A stretch of DNA of 64,000 nucleotides. Source: Vicinamibacterales bacterium (lineage in GTDB: Bacteria > Acidobacteriota > Vicinamibacteria > Vicinamibacterales > UBA2999). Made by a program: the position numbers and the translations under genes. Where the stretch lies: positions 124,001 through 188,000 of the forward strand of contig JAWKHS010000007.1 in the NCBI GenBank assembly GCA_041394705.1. Reading direction: 5' to 3'. Positions 43,161 through 54,884 of the stretch are shown piece by piece. The number at the start of each line of letters is the position of its first letter. The stretch's first letter is position 1. Under the pieces are notes generated by a model, which saw nothing but the letters and a program-made list of their open reading frames with translations, was not told the origin of the DNA and ran no database searches.

Positions 43161-43733
43161 GTGGAACCCAGCGCGACGATACTCCTCCATGCCTGGAGGG
43201 GCGGCGAGGCCACTGCCCTCGATCGCCTGCTGCCGCTCGTCTACGACGAGCTGGCGCGGATCGCGCGCGGCGCGCTGAGGTCCGAGCGGCCCGACCACAC
43301 GCTGCAGACGCGGGCCCTCGTGCACGAAGCCTACCTGCGCCTCATCGACGCCGACGTCTCGTGGCAGGACAAGGCGCACTTCATGGCCGTGGCGGCGCGG
43401 ACCATGCGGCGGGTGCTCGTGGATCACGCCCGCAGCCGGCGCCGGCAGAAGCGGGGCGGCGGCGCGGTGAAGGTCGAGCTCGACGACGTCGCCGCCGTGG
43501 TCGGCGGCCCGTCCGTGGACGTGCTCGACCTGCACGAGGTCCTCGAACGGCTGTCCGCCTTCGACGCGCGCAAGGCGCAGATCGTCGAACTGCACTTCTT
43601 CGGCGGCCTCAGCTACGAGGAGACGGCGGAAGCCGTCGGGGTGTCGCCGGCCACCGTGGATCGCGAGCTGCGGATGGCCAAGGCGTGGCTCCGCCACGAA
43701 CTCACGACCGGGGGCGGGGCCGCAGCCGAGTAG
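43161..43733 (+). CDS. ECF sigma factor, TIGR02999-like
   Basis: A 190-residue sigma factor of the type found in Acidobacteria and Planctomycetes next to Ser/Thr kinases. Region 2 includes LVHEAYLRLIDADVSWQDKAHF and the basic RTMRRVLVDHARSRRRQKRGG stretch. Region 4 has IVELHFFGGLSYEETAEAVGVSPATVDRELRMAKAW (shown by parts) with the recognition helix. GTG at 43161 is preceded by AGAGGA. It is seven bases upstream of the kinase gene, so the two form an operon and probably a signalling pair. Confidence 0.93.
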   Translation: MEPSATILLHAWRGGEATALDRLLPLVYDELARIARGALRSERPDHTLQTRALVHEAYLRLIDADVSWQDKAHFMAVAARTMRRVLVDHARSRRRQKRGGGAVKVELDDVAAVVGGPSVDVLDLHEVLERLSAFDARKAQIVELHFFGGLSYEETAEAVGVSPATVDRELRMAKAWLRHELTTGGGAAAE

Positions 43734-43739
43734 CGCGCG

Positions 43740-46622
<2,883 letters not shown>

Positions 46623-46623
46623 C

Positions 46624-46640
46624 CCGGGCCACCGGCCCGG
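46624..46640 (+). terminator. Hairpin just after the kinase stop codon
   Basis: CCGGGCC and GGCCCGG, a perfect seven-base stem with a three-base loop, one base after the stop. It lacks a following T-run, so termination would be weak or Rho-assisted. Confidence 0.4.
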
Positions 46641-47002
46641 CCGACCGCCCGTCCAGTCGCCCGCGTCAGGCCCGCCCTGTGATGACCAAGTTCTGGATTG
46701 GCCGCTAAGTAGTTGGGCCATTCGAGCAATTTAATACCGACATGGATTGACTTTTGTTCTCCGACTGGTCCCTGATAACGATGACGCCATCAGTCCCAGA
46801 ACGCTCCAGGGATATGCACGATCAGCCAGACTTTCACGCGGATTCGTCGACTTTTCCTGGGGATTTCGACAGGATTCCGGCGCGGCCCCGTTCTTGCTCG
46901 GGGCGTGGTGCGGCCCGACAAAATGGCTGGCCTGAGCCGGCCGAGGCTTCCGTCGCAGTTGCGCGCGGGGAGCCCAGGGACCGACTTGCGAGGACGAACG
47001 AC
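46641..47002. other. Upstream region of the exopolysaccharide locus
   Basis: About 360 bases with noticeably lower GC between 46690 and 46870 than the flanks. An open frame runs through it into the sigma-54 activator (first ATG 46754), but its peptide (RPRSCSGRGAARQNG and similar) has no recognisable fold. I see no other gene. A sigma-54-like element lies at 46883-46898. The region probably holds the promoter and regulatory sites for the cluster. Confidence 0.5.
46883..46898 (+). promoter_or_regulatory. Weak sigma-54-like element before the activator gene
   Basis: CGG, eight bases, then TTGCT: the GG and GC dinucleotides have correct -24/-12 spacing. The -24 half is CGGCCC rather than TGGCAC. 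A start near 46910 would leave a 93-base leader to the ATG at 47003. Autoregulation is an inference. Confidence 0.3.
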
Positions 47003-48073
47003 ATGCTTTCGGCAGCCGCGGAACCGCAACTGATTGGGGACAGTCCCGCCGTCAACGACCTGCGCATCGACATCGAGCGCACGGCGCGTTCGGATGCGAA
47101 GGTGCTCATCACGGGTGAGAGCGGCGTCGGCAAGGAGCTGGTGGCGCGGGCCGTCCACGCCCATTCGGCTCGCGCGGCCCGGCCGTTCGTGGCCGTCAAC
47201 TGCGCCGGCCTCCCGGAGACCCTGCTCGAATCCGAGCTGTTCGGTCATGTGAAGGGCAGTTTCACGGGGGCGTACCGCGACAAGCAGGGCAAGCTCGAGA
47301 TGGCCGATGGCGGGACCCTCTTCCTCGACGAAGTCGGGGAAATGACCCTGCGGATGCAGGGGCTGCTGCTGCGCTTCCTCGAGACGGGCGAACTGCAGAA
47401 GGTGGGGGCCGACCGGTCCAAGGCCACGGTGAACATCCGCGTCATTGCGGCCACGAATCGGAACCTTCGCGAGCTGATCGCCCAGCAGGCGTTCCGGGAG
47501 GACCTCTACTACCGGCTCAACGTCATCCATCTCGTGGTGCCGCCTCTTCGGGAGCGCCGCGGCGACATCCCGGAACTCGTGGAGCGCTTCGTGCAAAGAA
47601 GTACGGCGAGCGGCCACTACGTGCTCCGGTCGGTGTCCCCGGAAGCCATGGAGGCCCTCACGAAGTACTCATGGCCCGGGAACGTCCGCGAGTTGCAGAA
47701 CCTCGTCGAGCGCCTGGCCGTCACCTGCCAGCGCGAGGTGGCGATGCCGGACGATCTGCCTCCCGAGGTGCGGCTGCTGCCCGTGGGCGCCTACCGGCCG
47801 CGCCGCGAACGGCGGCGGACGGTGTCCGACGAGCTCTACCAGAAGCTCGTGGATACCGGCGAATCGTTCTGGACCCTCGTCTATCCTCTGTACATGCAGC
47901 GCGAGATCACGCGCGGCAACTTGCGCGACCTGGTCCGGAAGGGGCTCCAGGAGGCGCGCGGCAACTATCGGATCGTCGTGCGACTCTTCAACATGGCTCC
48001 GACCGACTACAAGCGCTTCCTCAACTTCCTGCGCACGCACGAGTGCCAGGTTTCGTTCAAGGAGTTCAGGTGA
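47003..48073 (+). CDS. Sigma-54 activator of the exopolysaccharide locus, without receiver domain
   Basis: About 356 residues from ATG 47003, which has GAGGA nine bases upstream; ATGs at 46814 and 46754 are possible but add a low-complexity leader. The AAA+ domain starts almost at once: Walker A GESGVGKE near 37-44, the sigma-54 loop GSFTGA (Ser in place of the usual Ala), Walker B GTLFLDEVGEM, and the arginine region FREDLYYRLN. It has no receiver domain. The C-terminal 110 residues (YQKLVDTGESFWTLVYPLYM, then NYRIVVRLFNMAPTDYKRF) are not the usual Fis helix-turn-helix but contain a helical region likely to bind DNA. It overlaps the export gene by four bases and heads the locus. Confidence 0.85.
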   Translation: MLSAAAEPQLIGDSPAVNDLRIDIERTARSDAKVLITGESGVGKELVARAVHAHSARAARPFVAVNCAGLPETLLESELFGHVKGSFTGAYRDKQGKLEMADGGTLFLDEVGEMTLRMQGLLLRFLETGELQKVGADRSKATVNIRVIAATNRNLRELIAQQAFREDLYYRLNVIHLVVPPLRERRGDIPELVERFVQRSTASGHYVLRSVSPEAMEALTKYSWPGNVRELQNLVERLAVTCQREVAMPDDLPPEVRLLPVGAYRPRRERRRTVSDELYQKLVDTGESFWTLVYPLYMQREITRGNLRDLVRKGLQEARGNYRIVVRLFNMAPTDYKRFLNFLRTHECQVSFKEFR

Positions 48074-48702
48074 AGGCGCCACTCTCGCTCGCACTCGCGC
48101 TGCTCGTGTCGTCCACCCTTGGCGTGCAGGCGCGCCAGGCCACCACTCCCCAGCCGCCTCCCGCCGCACGCCAGGCTGCACAGCCCACACCCGGGACGGC
48201 GAAGGGCGTGGACGCGCCGCCCGACTACGTGATCGGCCCCGACGACGTGCTGGACGTGATCGTCTGGCGCGAGAAGGAGCTGTCCACCGACGTCAAGGTC
48301 AGGCCCGACGGCAAGGTCTCCCTGCCCCTGCTGAACGACGTCCAGGCGGCGGGCCTGACGCCCGAGGAGTTCCGGCTGGCGCTCACCGAGGCCGCGGCCA
48401 AGTTCGTGGAAGATCCGAGCGTCACCGTCATCGTCAAGCAGATCAACAGCCGCATGGTGTTCGTGATGGGCGAGGTGGTGAAGCCCGGCACCTACCCGCT
48501 CACGGCGCCGACCACGGTGCTGCAGATGCTGGCGCTGGCCGGCGGTCCGACCACCTACGCGAAGCTGGACGAGATCGGCGTCGTGCGGACCGTGGGCGGC
48601 AAGACGACGCGGCACCTGTTCAACTACAAGGACGTCACCCGCGGCCGCAAGATGGAGCAGAACATCGTGCTCCGGCCTGGCGACACGGTCATCGTTCCAT
48701 GA
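48070..48702 (+). CDS. Polysaccharide export protein, Wza-like (XrtA-locus type)
   Basis: A 210-residue periplasmic/outer-membrane export component. Signal peptide (LSLALALLVSSTLGVQA) without a lipobox Cys. The Poly_export domain begins YVIGPDDVLDVIVWREKELSTDV and is followed by an SLBB-type segment (MVFVMGEVVKPGTYPL, LQMLALAGG). Shorter than E. coli Wza, as is normal for the short export proteins of PEP-CTERM/XrtA loci. GTG at 48070 overlaps the stop of the activator gene, and its own stop overlaps the next start, so three genes are coupled. Confidence 0.88.
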   Translation: MKAPLSLALALLVSSTLGVQARQATTPQPPPAARQAAQPTPGTAKGVDAPPDYVIGPDDVLDVIVWREKELSTDVKVRPDGKVSLPLLNDVQAAGLTPEEFRLALTEAAAKFVEDPSVTVIVKQINSRMVFVMGEVVKPGTYPLTAPTTVLQMLALAGGPTTYAKLDEIGVVRTVGGKTTRHLFNYKDVTRGRKMEQNIVLRPGDTVIVP

Positions 48703-49970
48703 CGCCGTCCTCGCGCCTTGCGCCGATCGTGGCGCTGGGGTTCTGCCTGGTCGCGGCGGCCGCCTCGGCGCAGCCGCGGTTCCCGGCGCCGGGCCGCGCC
48801 GCCCGCGGCCCCCGCTTCAGCGCCAACGTCTTCGGCGGCTGGGACGCGCCACTCTTCGACCCGAGCCCCGGGGCCTCGTTCAGGCCGCAGAGCCAGTGGT
48901 TCACGGGCGCCAACGTGAACGTCACCCTTCGAAAGTCGTGGCGGCGCTATTCGATGGCGACCCAGGCGAACATGTCGAACCGCTACTACCCGAAGTTCAC
49001 GCCGTCGTACGCGCCCTCCTACGGGGCCGCGATCTCGTTCTCGTCGAACTACCGGGGACGGTGGCAGTGGGGGCTCGCGCAGTTCGCCCACTACGCGCCG
49101 TTCACGGCGGCCAGCCTCTTCGCGACGGCGCTCGATTCGAACGGACAGCTCCTGCAGCTGACGAGCGCCACCGACTTCCAGCAATCCACGATCCGCCAGG
49201 TGGACTCCAACACGACCGGCACGCTGTCGTACGCCCTGTCGCGGCGGACCTCGATCGGGTTCACCGCCCTGGCCGGCACACTGATCCCCATCGACTCGCC
49301 GGTGGCCCGCGCGCTACGGCTCAACGGCAGCCTGCGGCTCTCGCGCGCGCTCACCAGGAACCTGACCGGGTATCTCAGCTACAGCGTGTCGCAGAACCGG
49401 GTGTCGAGCCAGGGCACCGCCGCCGCCACGAACTACACCGTGAGCGGGTTCGACTTCGGCATCGACTTCTCCAGGGGACTCCAGCTCACCCGGAGCACGA
49501 CCCTGGGATTCCACACGGGCCTGGTCAACGTCCCCGAGACGAATGGGAAGGCGTACCAGTTGACGGGGAGCGTCAGCCTCGATCGGGCCTTCCGGAACGG
49601 CTGGAATGCGAGCATCGCGGCGCTCAGGGATGCACGATTCGTCCAGACCTACCGCAACGCCGTGGTGTTCTACGGAGTGTCCGCCTCGGCGGCCGGGCGG
49701 CTGGCCGGCTCCCTCGGCTCGATCTTCTCGGCGAACTACTCGTCGGGTACCATTAATGCTGCCAACGCCGTGGGGTTCAACAACACATCGGCGTCGGTGA
49801 TGCTGCGATACGACGTGAAGCGGACGGTCGGGACCTTCGTCCAATACTCGCTGTTCCGATCCGACGTGGACGCTTCGTTCCTGCTGCCGGGTCAACCGGC
49901 GGGTCGGTTCGGCCGGCACAGCATTCGCGGCGGACTTTCCTTCGGCCTGAGCCCCTTCAGCCGCCCATAG
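48699..49970 (+). CDS. Outer-membrane beta-barrel protein of the exopolysaccharide locus
   Basis: A 423-residue protein with a signal peptide (LAPIVALGFCLVAAAASAQ). The remainder is composed of alternating strands rich in Ser, Thr, Asn and Tyr with short turns (SYSVSQNRVSSQGTAAATNY, VSVSLDRAF-type repeats) and ends in an aromatic-containing strand GRHSIRGGLSFGLSPFSRP (quoted here by its last part, SFGLSPFSRP). Length and context match the barrel found in XrtA-type loci (TIGR03016-like), thought to form or help the export pore. It overlaps the previous gene by four bases and is 17 bases before the Wzz gene. Confidence 0.78.
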   Translation: MTPSSRLAPIVALGFCLVAAAASAQPRFPAPGRAARGPRFSANVFGGWDAPLFDPSPGASFRPQSQWFTGANVNVTLRKSWRRYSMATQANMSNRYYPKFTPSYAPSYGAAISFSSNYRGRWQWGLAQFAHYAPFTAASLFATALDSNGQLLQLTSATDFQQSTIRQVDSNTTGTLSYALSRRTSIGFTALAGTLIPIDSPVARALRLNGSLRLSRALTRNLTGYLSYSVSQNRVSSQGTAAATNYTVSGFDFGIDFSRGLQLTRSTTLGFHTGLVNVPETNGKAYQLTGSVSLDRAFRNGWNASIAALRDARFVQTYRNAVVFYGVSASAAGRLAGSLGSIFSANYSSGTINAANAVGFNNTSASVMLRYDVKRTVGTFVQYSLFRSDVDASFLLPGQPAGRFGRHSIRGGLSFGLSPFSRP

Positions 49971-49987
49971 ACGACGGAGCGACAGAC

Positions 49988-51559
49988 ATGCTGCCCGGCA
50001 AGAGCTACACCATCGACGACGTCGCCCGCATCGCGTGGCGCGGCAAGTGGATCGTGCTGGCCCCGGCGATCCTCACCTCGCTGCTCGCCGCGACCTACCT
50101 GCGGTTCGTACCGGACGTCTACCGCGCCGAGACGACGATCCTGGTCGTGGCCCAGCGCGTGCCGAGCGACATCGTCCGGACCACGGTCACCACCAACGTG
50201 CAGGACCGGCTGCGCTCCATCTCGCAGCAGATCCTGAGCCGCACGAGGCTCGAGCCCATCGTGCTCGACCTGAACCTGTACCCCGACCTCCGGCAGAAGG
50301 CGCCGATGGAGGACGTCATCGCCTACATGCGCCGCGAGGTGGACGTCACGACCATCCGCGGCGACGCGTTCGTCGTGGGCTACAAGTCCGAGAATCCCGT
50401 CCTCGCGCAGCAGGTGGCCGAGCGCCTCGCCTCGCTCTTCATCGAGGAGAACCTGCGCGACCGCGAAGTGCAGGCGGAAGCCACCAGCCAGTTCCTCGAG
50501 TCGCAGCTCAACGACGCCAGGCAGAAGCTCATCGAGCACGAGAAGCGGCTCGAGGCGTTCCGGATCCGAAACGCCGGCCAGCTGCCGACGCAGGTCAACA
50601 GCAACTTCCAGGCCGTCCAGACGCTCAACATGCAGGCCCAGGGCCTGAGCGACTCGCTGGATCGCGATCGCGACCGGCGCGCGGTGGTGGAACGCGCGCT
50701 CACCGATTTGATGGCGGCCGCCAAGGTGGACCCGACGGACGGCACGACGGTGGCGCAGGGCGATACCGCGCCGCCTCCAGGCTCAGCGGCGGCGGAGCTG
50801 GCGACGGCCCGCGAGGCCCTGCGGGTCCTCAAGACCCGCCTGACGCCCGAACATCCAGACGTGGTCCGCGGCGAGCGCATCGTGGCGGAAGCCGAGCGCA
50901 AGGCGAAGGCCGAGCGCGAAGCGGCGGCTGCGGCCGCGGCTGCGGGGGGCTCGAGCAGGCCCACGGCCACGATGTCGCCCGCGGAGCGCCAGGCGCGAAG
51001 CTATCGCGACGAACTCGACACGCTGGCGAAGAACATCACGGCCAAGGAGGAGCAGCTGGCCAAGGTGCAGGGCCAGATCACGGAATACCGCGGCCGCATC
51101 GAGTCGGTGCCGTCGCTCGAATCCGAGCAGACCGAGCTGATGCGCGACTACACGACGCTCCAGCAGACCTACCAGTCGCTGCTGGCCAAGCGCCAGGAGG
51201 CGCAGATCGCCTCCAACGTCGAGCGGCGCCAGATCGGCGAGCAGTTCCGGGTGCTGGACCCGGCGCGCCGTCCCGAGAAGCCCTATTCGCCGAACCGCCC
51301 GCTCATCCAGGCGATCGGCACCGTCCTGGGCATCGCCATCGGCGTCGGCATCATCGTCCTGATGGAGCTGCGCGACAAGACGCTGCACATGGAATCGGAC
51401 GTGCTCCAGGCGCTCAACCTGCCGGTGCTGGCGACGGTCCCGCGCATGCGCAACCGCGTGGAGCGCAGGCGCCACCTGCGGCAGGTGCTGGGGCTCTCAG
51501 GCGCGGCCGTGGCGGGCATCGCCGTAGCGGTCGCCATCGCCTGGAGCTGGCTCCGGTAG
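49988..51559 (+). CDS. Chain-length determinant (Wzz/GumC family) of the exopolysaccharide locus
   Basis: A 523-residue inner-membrane protein. Two membrane spans flank a periplasmic helical hairpin: the first near 21-40 (WIVLAPAILTSLLAATYL) and the second near 440-460 (IGTVLGIAIGVGIIVLMEL), followed by a third hydrophobic segment near 498-520 (GAAVAGIAVAVAIAWSWLR). Long coiled-coil stretches lie between (ATSQFLESQLNDARQKLIEH, RSYRDELDTLAKNITAKEEQ). The Pro-rich RRPEKPYSPNRPL before the second span is the Wzz signature. It controls chain length and cooperates with the kinase encoded downstream. ATG at 49988 has a GGAG site upstream. Confidence 0.9.
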   Translation: MLPGKSYTIDDVARIAWRGKWIVLAPAILTSLLAATYLRFVPDVYRAETTILVVAQRVPSDIVRTTVTTNVQDRLRSISQQILSRTRLEPIVLDLNLYPDLRQKAPMEDVIAYMRREVDVTTIRGDAFVVGYKSENPVLAQQVAERLASLFIEENLRDREVQAEATSQFLESQLNDARQKLIEHEKRLEAFRIRNAGQLPTQVNSNFQAVQTLNMQAQGLSDSLDRDRDRRAVVERALTDLMAAAKVDPTDGTTVAQGDTAPPPGSAAAELATAREALRVLKTRLTPEHPDVVRGERIVAEAERKAKAEREAAAAAAAAGGSSRPTATMSPAERQARSYRDELDTLAKNITAKEEQLAKVQGQITEYRGRIESVPSLESEQTELMRDYTTLQQTYQSLLAKRQEAQIASNVERRQIGEQFRVLDPARRPEKPYSPNRPLIQAIGTVLGIAIGVGIIVLMELRDKTLHMESDVLQALNLPVLATVPRMRNRVERRRHLRQVLGLSGAAVAGIAVAVAIAWSWLR

Positions 51560-51568
51560 CCGGACGCC

Positions 51569-52621
51569 ATGTACCACGAGTTCTACGGGCTGACCGAACG
51601 GCCCTTCGACCTCACGCCCAACACGCGATACCTGTACCTCACGCCCATGCACCGCGAGGCGCTGGCGGCGGTGCAGTACGGCATCACGTCGCGGCGCGGG
51701 ATCATCGTGGTCACGGGCGAGGCCGGCACCGGCAAGACGACCATCGTCCGCGCGGCGCTGCGCGCGCTACGCGGCGAGAACGTCCGTCAGACCTACCTCA
51801 ACAACCCCGCGCTCACGCGCGACGAGTTCCTGCAGTTCCTGGGGAAGGCGTACCGGCTCGGGCCTGACGCGGCGGAGTCGAAGACGGACCTCCTGTCGAA
51901 GCTGACGGCCGCGCTCGCCCGCAACCACGCGCAGGGCCAGATCACGGCGATGGTCGTGGACGAGGCCCAGAGCCTGCCGCACGAGCTCCTGGAGGAGATC
52001 CGGCTGCTGGCCAACATCGAGACCTCCACCGCGAAGCTGCTCCAGGTGGTGCTGGTCGGGCAGCCGGAACTGGCCGACCGCCTGAACGATCCCTCGCTGC
52101 GGCAGCTCAAGCAGCGCGTCGCCATCCGCGCCACGCTCAAGCCGCTGGATCTGCGCGCCACGGCCGCCCTCATCGCCGGCCGCATCCGCGTGGCCGGCGG
52201 CAATCCTCCCGAGATCTTCACGCCTGCAGCCGTCGAGTTGGTCTACCGATACTCCGGAGGAGTGGCGCGGACCATCAACGTGATCTGCGACAACGCGCTG
52301 CTCAGCGGCTTTGCGGCCGATCAGAAGCCGGTCGGCCCCGCGCTCGTGGAGGAAGTGTGCAAGGACTTCGACCTGACGCCTCGCGAAGCGCGCGCGAAGG
52401 CCGCGGGCCGCTCCGGAGCGGCCGAGCCGCCCAGAGCCACGCTGGCCACGCGAGGGGCCGCCACGCCAGGCGCGGCGGCCACGGCCGCGGAGCCGGCGCC
52501 CCTCCGGCCGGCCGCCAGCAACGGCGCGACGGTGGCGGAGCCGCCCGACGACGGCAAGTCGCGAGACATGTTCACCACCTTCCGGCACCGGCGCTGGTTT
52601 CCGTTCGGTAAGAGGTCATGA
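51569..52621 (+). CDS. ExeA-like AAA ATPase of the exopolysaccharide locus
   Basis: A 350-residue cytoplasmic ATPase. MYHEFYGLTERPFDLTPNTRYLY is the family N-terminus; Walker A is GEAGTGKTT near 51-59 and Walker B is TAMVVDEAQSL. The AAA_22/ExeA-type domain ends near residue 265 (VARTINVICDNALLSGFAAD). The C-terminal 80 residues are Ala/Pro-rich and disordered. This matches the secretion-type ATPase of XrtA (PEP-CTERM) loci, whose exact role is not settled. It overlaps the BY-kinase start by four bases and is 10 bases after the Wzz gene. Confidence 0.88.
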   Translation: MYHEFYGLTERPFDLTPNTRYLYLTPMHREALAAVQYGITSRRGIIVVTGEAGTGKTTIVRAALRALRGENVRQTYLNNPALTRDEFLQFLGKAYRLGPDAAESKTDLLSKLTAALARNHAQGQITAMVVDEAQSLPHELLEEIRLLANIETSTAKLLQVVLVGQPELADRLNDPSLRQLKQRVAIRATLKPLDLRATAALIAGRIRVAGGNPPEIFTPAAVELVYRYSGGVARTINVICDNALLSGFAADQKPVGPALVEEVCKDFDLTPREARAKAAGRSGAAEPPRATLATRGAATPGAAATAAEPAPLRPAASNGATVAEPPDDGKSRDMFTTFRHRRWFPFGKRS

Positions 52622-53475
52622 GTCGTTTCGGCAAGGCCATCGAGCGCGCCCACTCCGGCGCCCCCAGCACGACGTCGCCCGCCATGGCGCCCACCGAGGC
52701 GCCCGACGACGCCGTGTTCGACGCGGCGTGGGACGTCAAGGACGCCCCTCCTCCCCCGCCGCCGGACCGTCCCGCGAGGGCCGTTCCGCGGTCGCTCGAC
52801 GTGCATCCCGCGCTGTCGGAGAAGGTCGCCACGCCCACCGGGGCACCGACGGTCGCGCTGGAGCAGTACCGCAAGCTCGCCGCCAAGCTCCACCAGTGGC
52901 AGCTCGATCACGACGGCAAGGTCGTGATGATGGTGAGCGCCGTCGCGGGCGAGGGCAAGACCCTCACGACCGTGAACCTCGCGCTCACGCTCAGCGGGTC
53001 GTACCAGAAGCGCGTGCTGGTGATCGACTGCGACCTCAGGCGACCCACGATTCACGGCGCGTTCCAGATCGCGGGATCTCCGGGCGTCGCGGACATCGTC
53101 GAGCGCAGCGAGATCCCCGTCGTGCGCATCACCGAGCGTCTGTCGGTGGTCCCCGCGGGCCGGGTGGACGGGGATCCCATGGGCATCCTGACCTCGAACG
53201 CGATGGCGGCGCTCCTCGAGCACGCCCGCCGCGAGTACGACTGGGTCCTGCTCGACACGGCGCCGCTCGCCGTGCTGCCGGACGCCAACCTGCTCGCCGA
53301 CCACGTGGACGGTTCGGTGCTGGTCGTGTCGGCTGGAGCCACGGCGTTCGAGCTCGTGGACACGGCCATTCGGGTCATCGGCAAGGAGCGCGTGCTGGGC
53401 GTCGTGCTCAACGGCGTCGATCCGCGTGACATGAGCACGGCGAACTACCACGCGGACTACTACGGGAGGCGGTAA
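52618..53475 (+). CDS. Bacterial tyrosine kinase (BY-kinase, CpsD/Wzc-C type)
   Basis: A 285-residue kinase. The N-terminal 60 residues are Pro-rich and disordered. The catalytic region has Walker A SAVAGEGKTLTTVNL, Walker A-prime VLVIDCDLRRPTIH and the later VLLDTAPLAVLPDANLLADHV. The C-terminus is a Tyr-containing tail, NYHADYYGRR, with three Tyr available for autophosphorylation. The Wzz protein two genes upstream would be its membrane activator. It is coupled to the ATPase gene (ATGA) and lies 20 bases before the sugar transferase. Confidence 0.88.
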   Translation: MSRFGKAIERAHSGAPSTTSPAMAPTEAPDDAVFDAAWDVKDAPPPPPPDRPARAVPRSLDVHPALSEKVATPTGAPTVALEQYRKLAAKLHQWQLDHDGKVVMMVSAVAGEGKTLTTVNLALTLSGSYQKRVLVIDCDLRRPTIHGAFQIAGSPGVADIVERSEIPVVRITERLSVVPAGRVDGDPMGILTSNAMAALLEHARREYDWVLLDTAPLAVLPDANLLADHVDGSVLVVSAGATAFELVDTAIRVIGKERVLGVVLNGVDPRDMSTANYHADYYGRR

Positions 53476-53495
53476 CCCCGCGTCGGGGACCGGGC

Positions 53496-54884
53496 ATGGC
53501 AGGCCAGCTGGGTACCAGGACTCCTATCCTGGCGCTGCTCGAGACGGTCTCGATCGTCCTGGCCGTGACGTTGGCCGCCGCGATCCGGCTCGGCCCGGAA
53601 TCCGGCATGGCGGTGCTGACCACGCCTGACGGCCTGCTCAGGGCGGGCGTCGTCGCCGGGATCTGCCAGCTCTGCCTGTTCTTCGCGGACATGTACGACC
53701 TGCGGGTCGTGTCCGACCGCCGCGAGCTCTTCGTGCGGCTGCTCCGGGCGCTGGCCGCCACCACCATCATCCTGGCGGTCGTCTACTACTGGGCGCCGAC
53801 GCTGATCGTCGGCCGCGGCGTGTTCCTGCTGACGACGGCCTTCATCATCATCGCCATCCTCGTCACGCGGCTGCTGTTCGAGTGGGCGACCGCCCAGGTC
53901 CAGCCCGGTGAGCGGCTGCTGCTCATCGGCTCGACGCCGGCGGCGGTGGCGCTCGCCCAGGAGATCCACGAACGCCAGACCGAGCTCGGCGTGGAGATCG
54001 TGGGCTTCGTCGAGCCCGACGCCGCCCGGGTCGGCACCTCGCTCTTCAACCCGGGCGTCATCGGCACCATCGACGACATCCCCCGGATCGTCCGCGAGCG
54101 CAGCGTGGACCGCGTGGTCGTCAGCCTCGCCGACGCCCGGGGACGCCTCGACATGGTCAAGCTGCTCGAGATCAAGCTGAGCGGCGTCACCTTCGACCAC
54201 CTGGCGACGGTCTACGAGCAGTACACGGGCAAGATCGCCGTCGAGAACCTGCGTCCGAGCTGGATGATCTTCTCGGAAGGCTTCCGGAAGTCGCGGTCGC
54301 AGCTCGTGACGAAGCGGCTCCTCGACATCCTGGTCTCGTCGCTCGGCCTCGTGCTGGCGGCGCCGATCGCGGCGGTCGTGATGCTCCTCATCAAAGTGAC
54401 GTCACACGGCCCGGTGTTCTACCGCCAGGAACGCGTCGGCCAGGACGGACGCACGTTCATGGTCCTGAAGTTCCGCTCGATGCGCGTGGACGCCGAGGAG
54501 GGCACCGGCCCGGTCTGGGCCACGAAGAACGACTCGCGCGTGACCCCGATCGGCGGCTTCCTGCGCCGCACGCGGCTCGACGAGATTCCGCAGCTGTGGA
54601 ACGCGCTCCGCGGCGACATGAGCATGGTGGGCCCGCGTCCGGAACGTCCCGAGTTCGTCGCGGATCTCACGCGCCAGATCCCGTTCTACGGGCAGCGCCA
54701 CGTGGTGAAGCCCGGCGTCACCGGCTGGGCGCAGGTGCGCTACACCTACGGCGCCAGCGTCGAGGACGCGCTCCAGAAGCTGCAGTACGACCTGTACTAC
54801 ATCAAGAACATGTCGGTGGCGCTCGACATCTTCGTCATGTTCCAGACGGTGAAGACGGTCGTCATGCGCCGGGGGGCGTCGTGA
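53496..54884 (+). CDS. Undecaprenyl-phosphate sugar phosphotransferase (polyprenyl glycosylphosphotransferase)
   Basis: A 462-residue initiating transferase that loads the first sugar-1-phosphate on undecaprenyl phosphate. Hydrophobic N-terminal spans (about 12-130) with a CoA-binding-like domain (about 140-270, LLLIGSTPAAVALAQEIHE, then ERSVDRVVVSLADARGR). A further span (DILVSSLGLVLAAPIAAVVMLL) leads to the catalytic PglC-like domain: FYRQERVGQDGRTF, KFRSMRVDAEEG, DEIPQLWNALRGDMSMVGPRP. This is the EpsB/WbaP-like type with a full-length N-terminal region, as in XrtA loci. It overlaps the deacetylase start by four bases. Confidence 0.93.
   Translation: MAGQLGTRTPILALLETVSIVLAVTLAAAIRLGPESGMAVLTTPDGLLRAGVVAGICQLCLFFADMYDLRVVSDRRELFVRLLRALAATTIILAVVYYWAPTLIVGRGVFLLTTAFIIIAILVTRLLFEWATAQVQPGERLLLIGSTPAAVALAQEIHERQTELGVEIVGFVEPDAARVGTSLFNPGVIGTIDDIPRIVRERSVDRVVVSLADARGRLDMVKLLEIKLSGVTFDHLATVYEQYTGKIAVENLRPSWMIFSEGFRKSRSQLVTKRLLDILVSSLGLVLAAPIAAVVMLLIKVTSHGPVFYRQERVGQDGRTFMVLKFRSMRVDAEEGTGPVWATKNDSRVTPIGGFLRRTRLDEIPQLWNALRGDMSMVGPRPERPEFVADLTRQIPFYGQRHVVKPGVTGWAQVRYTYGASVEDALQKLQYDLYYIKNMSVALDIFVMFQTVKTVVMRRGAS

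Noticed and set aside
46754..47002. Longer N-terminus for the exopolysaccharide sigma-54 activator
   Set aside because: The extra 83 residues look non-structural and the ATG at 47003 has a good ribosome site; kept only as an alternative.
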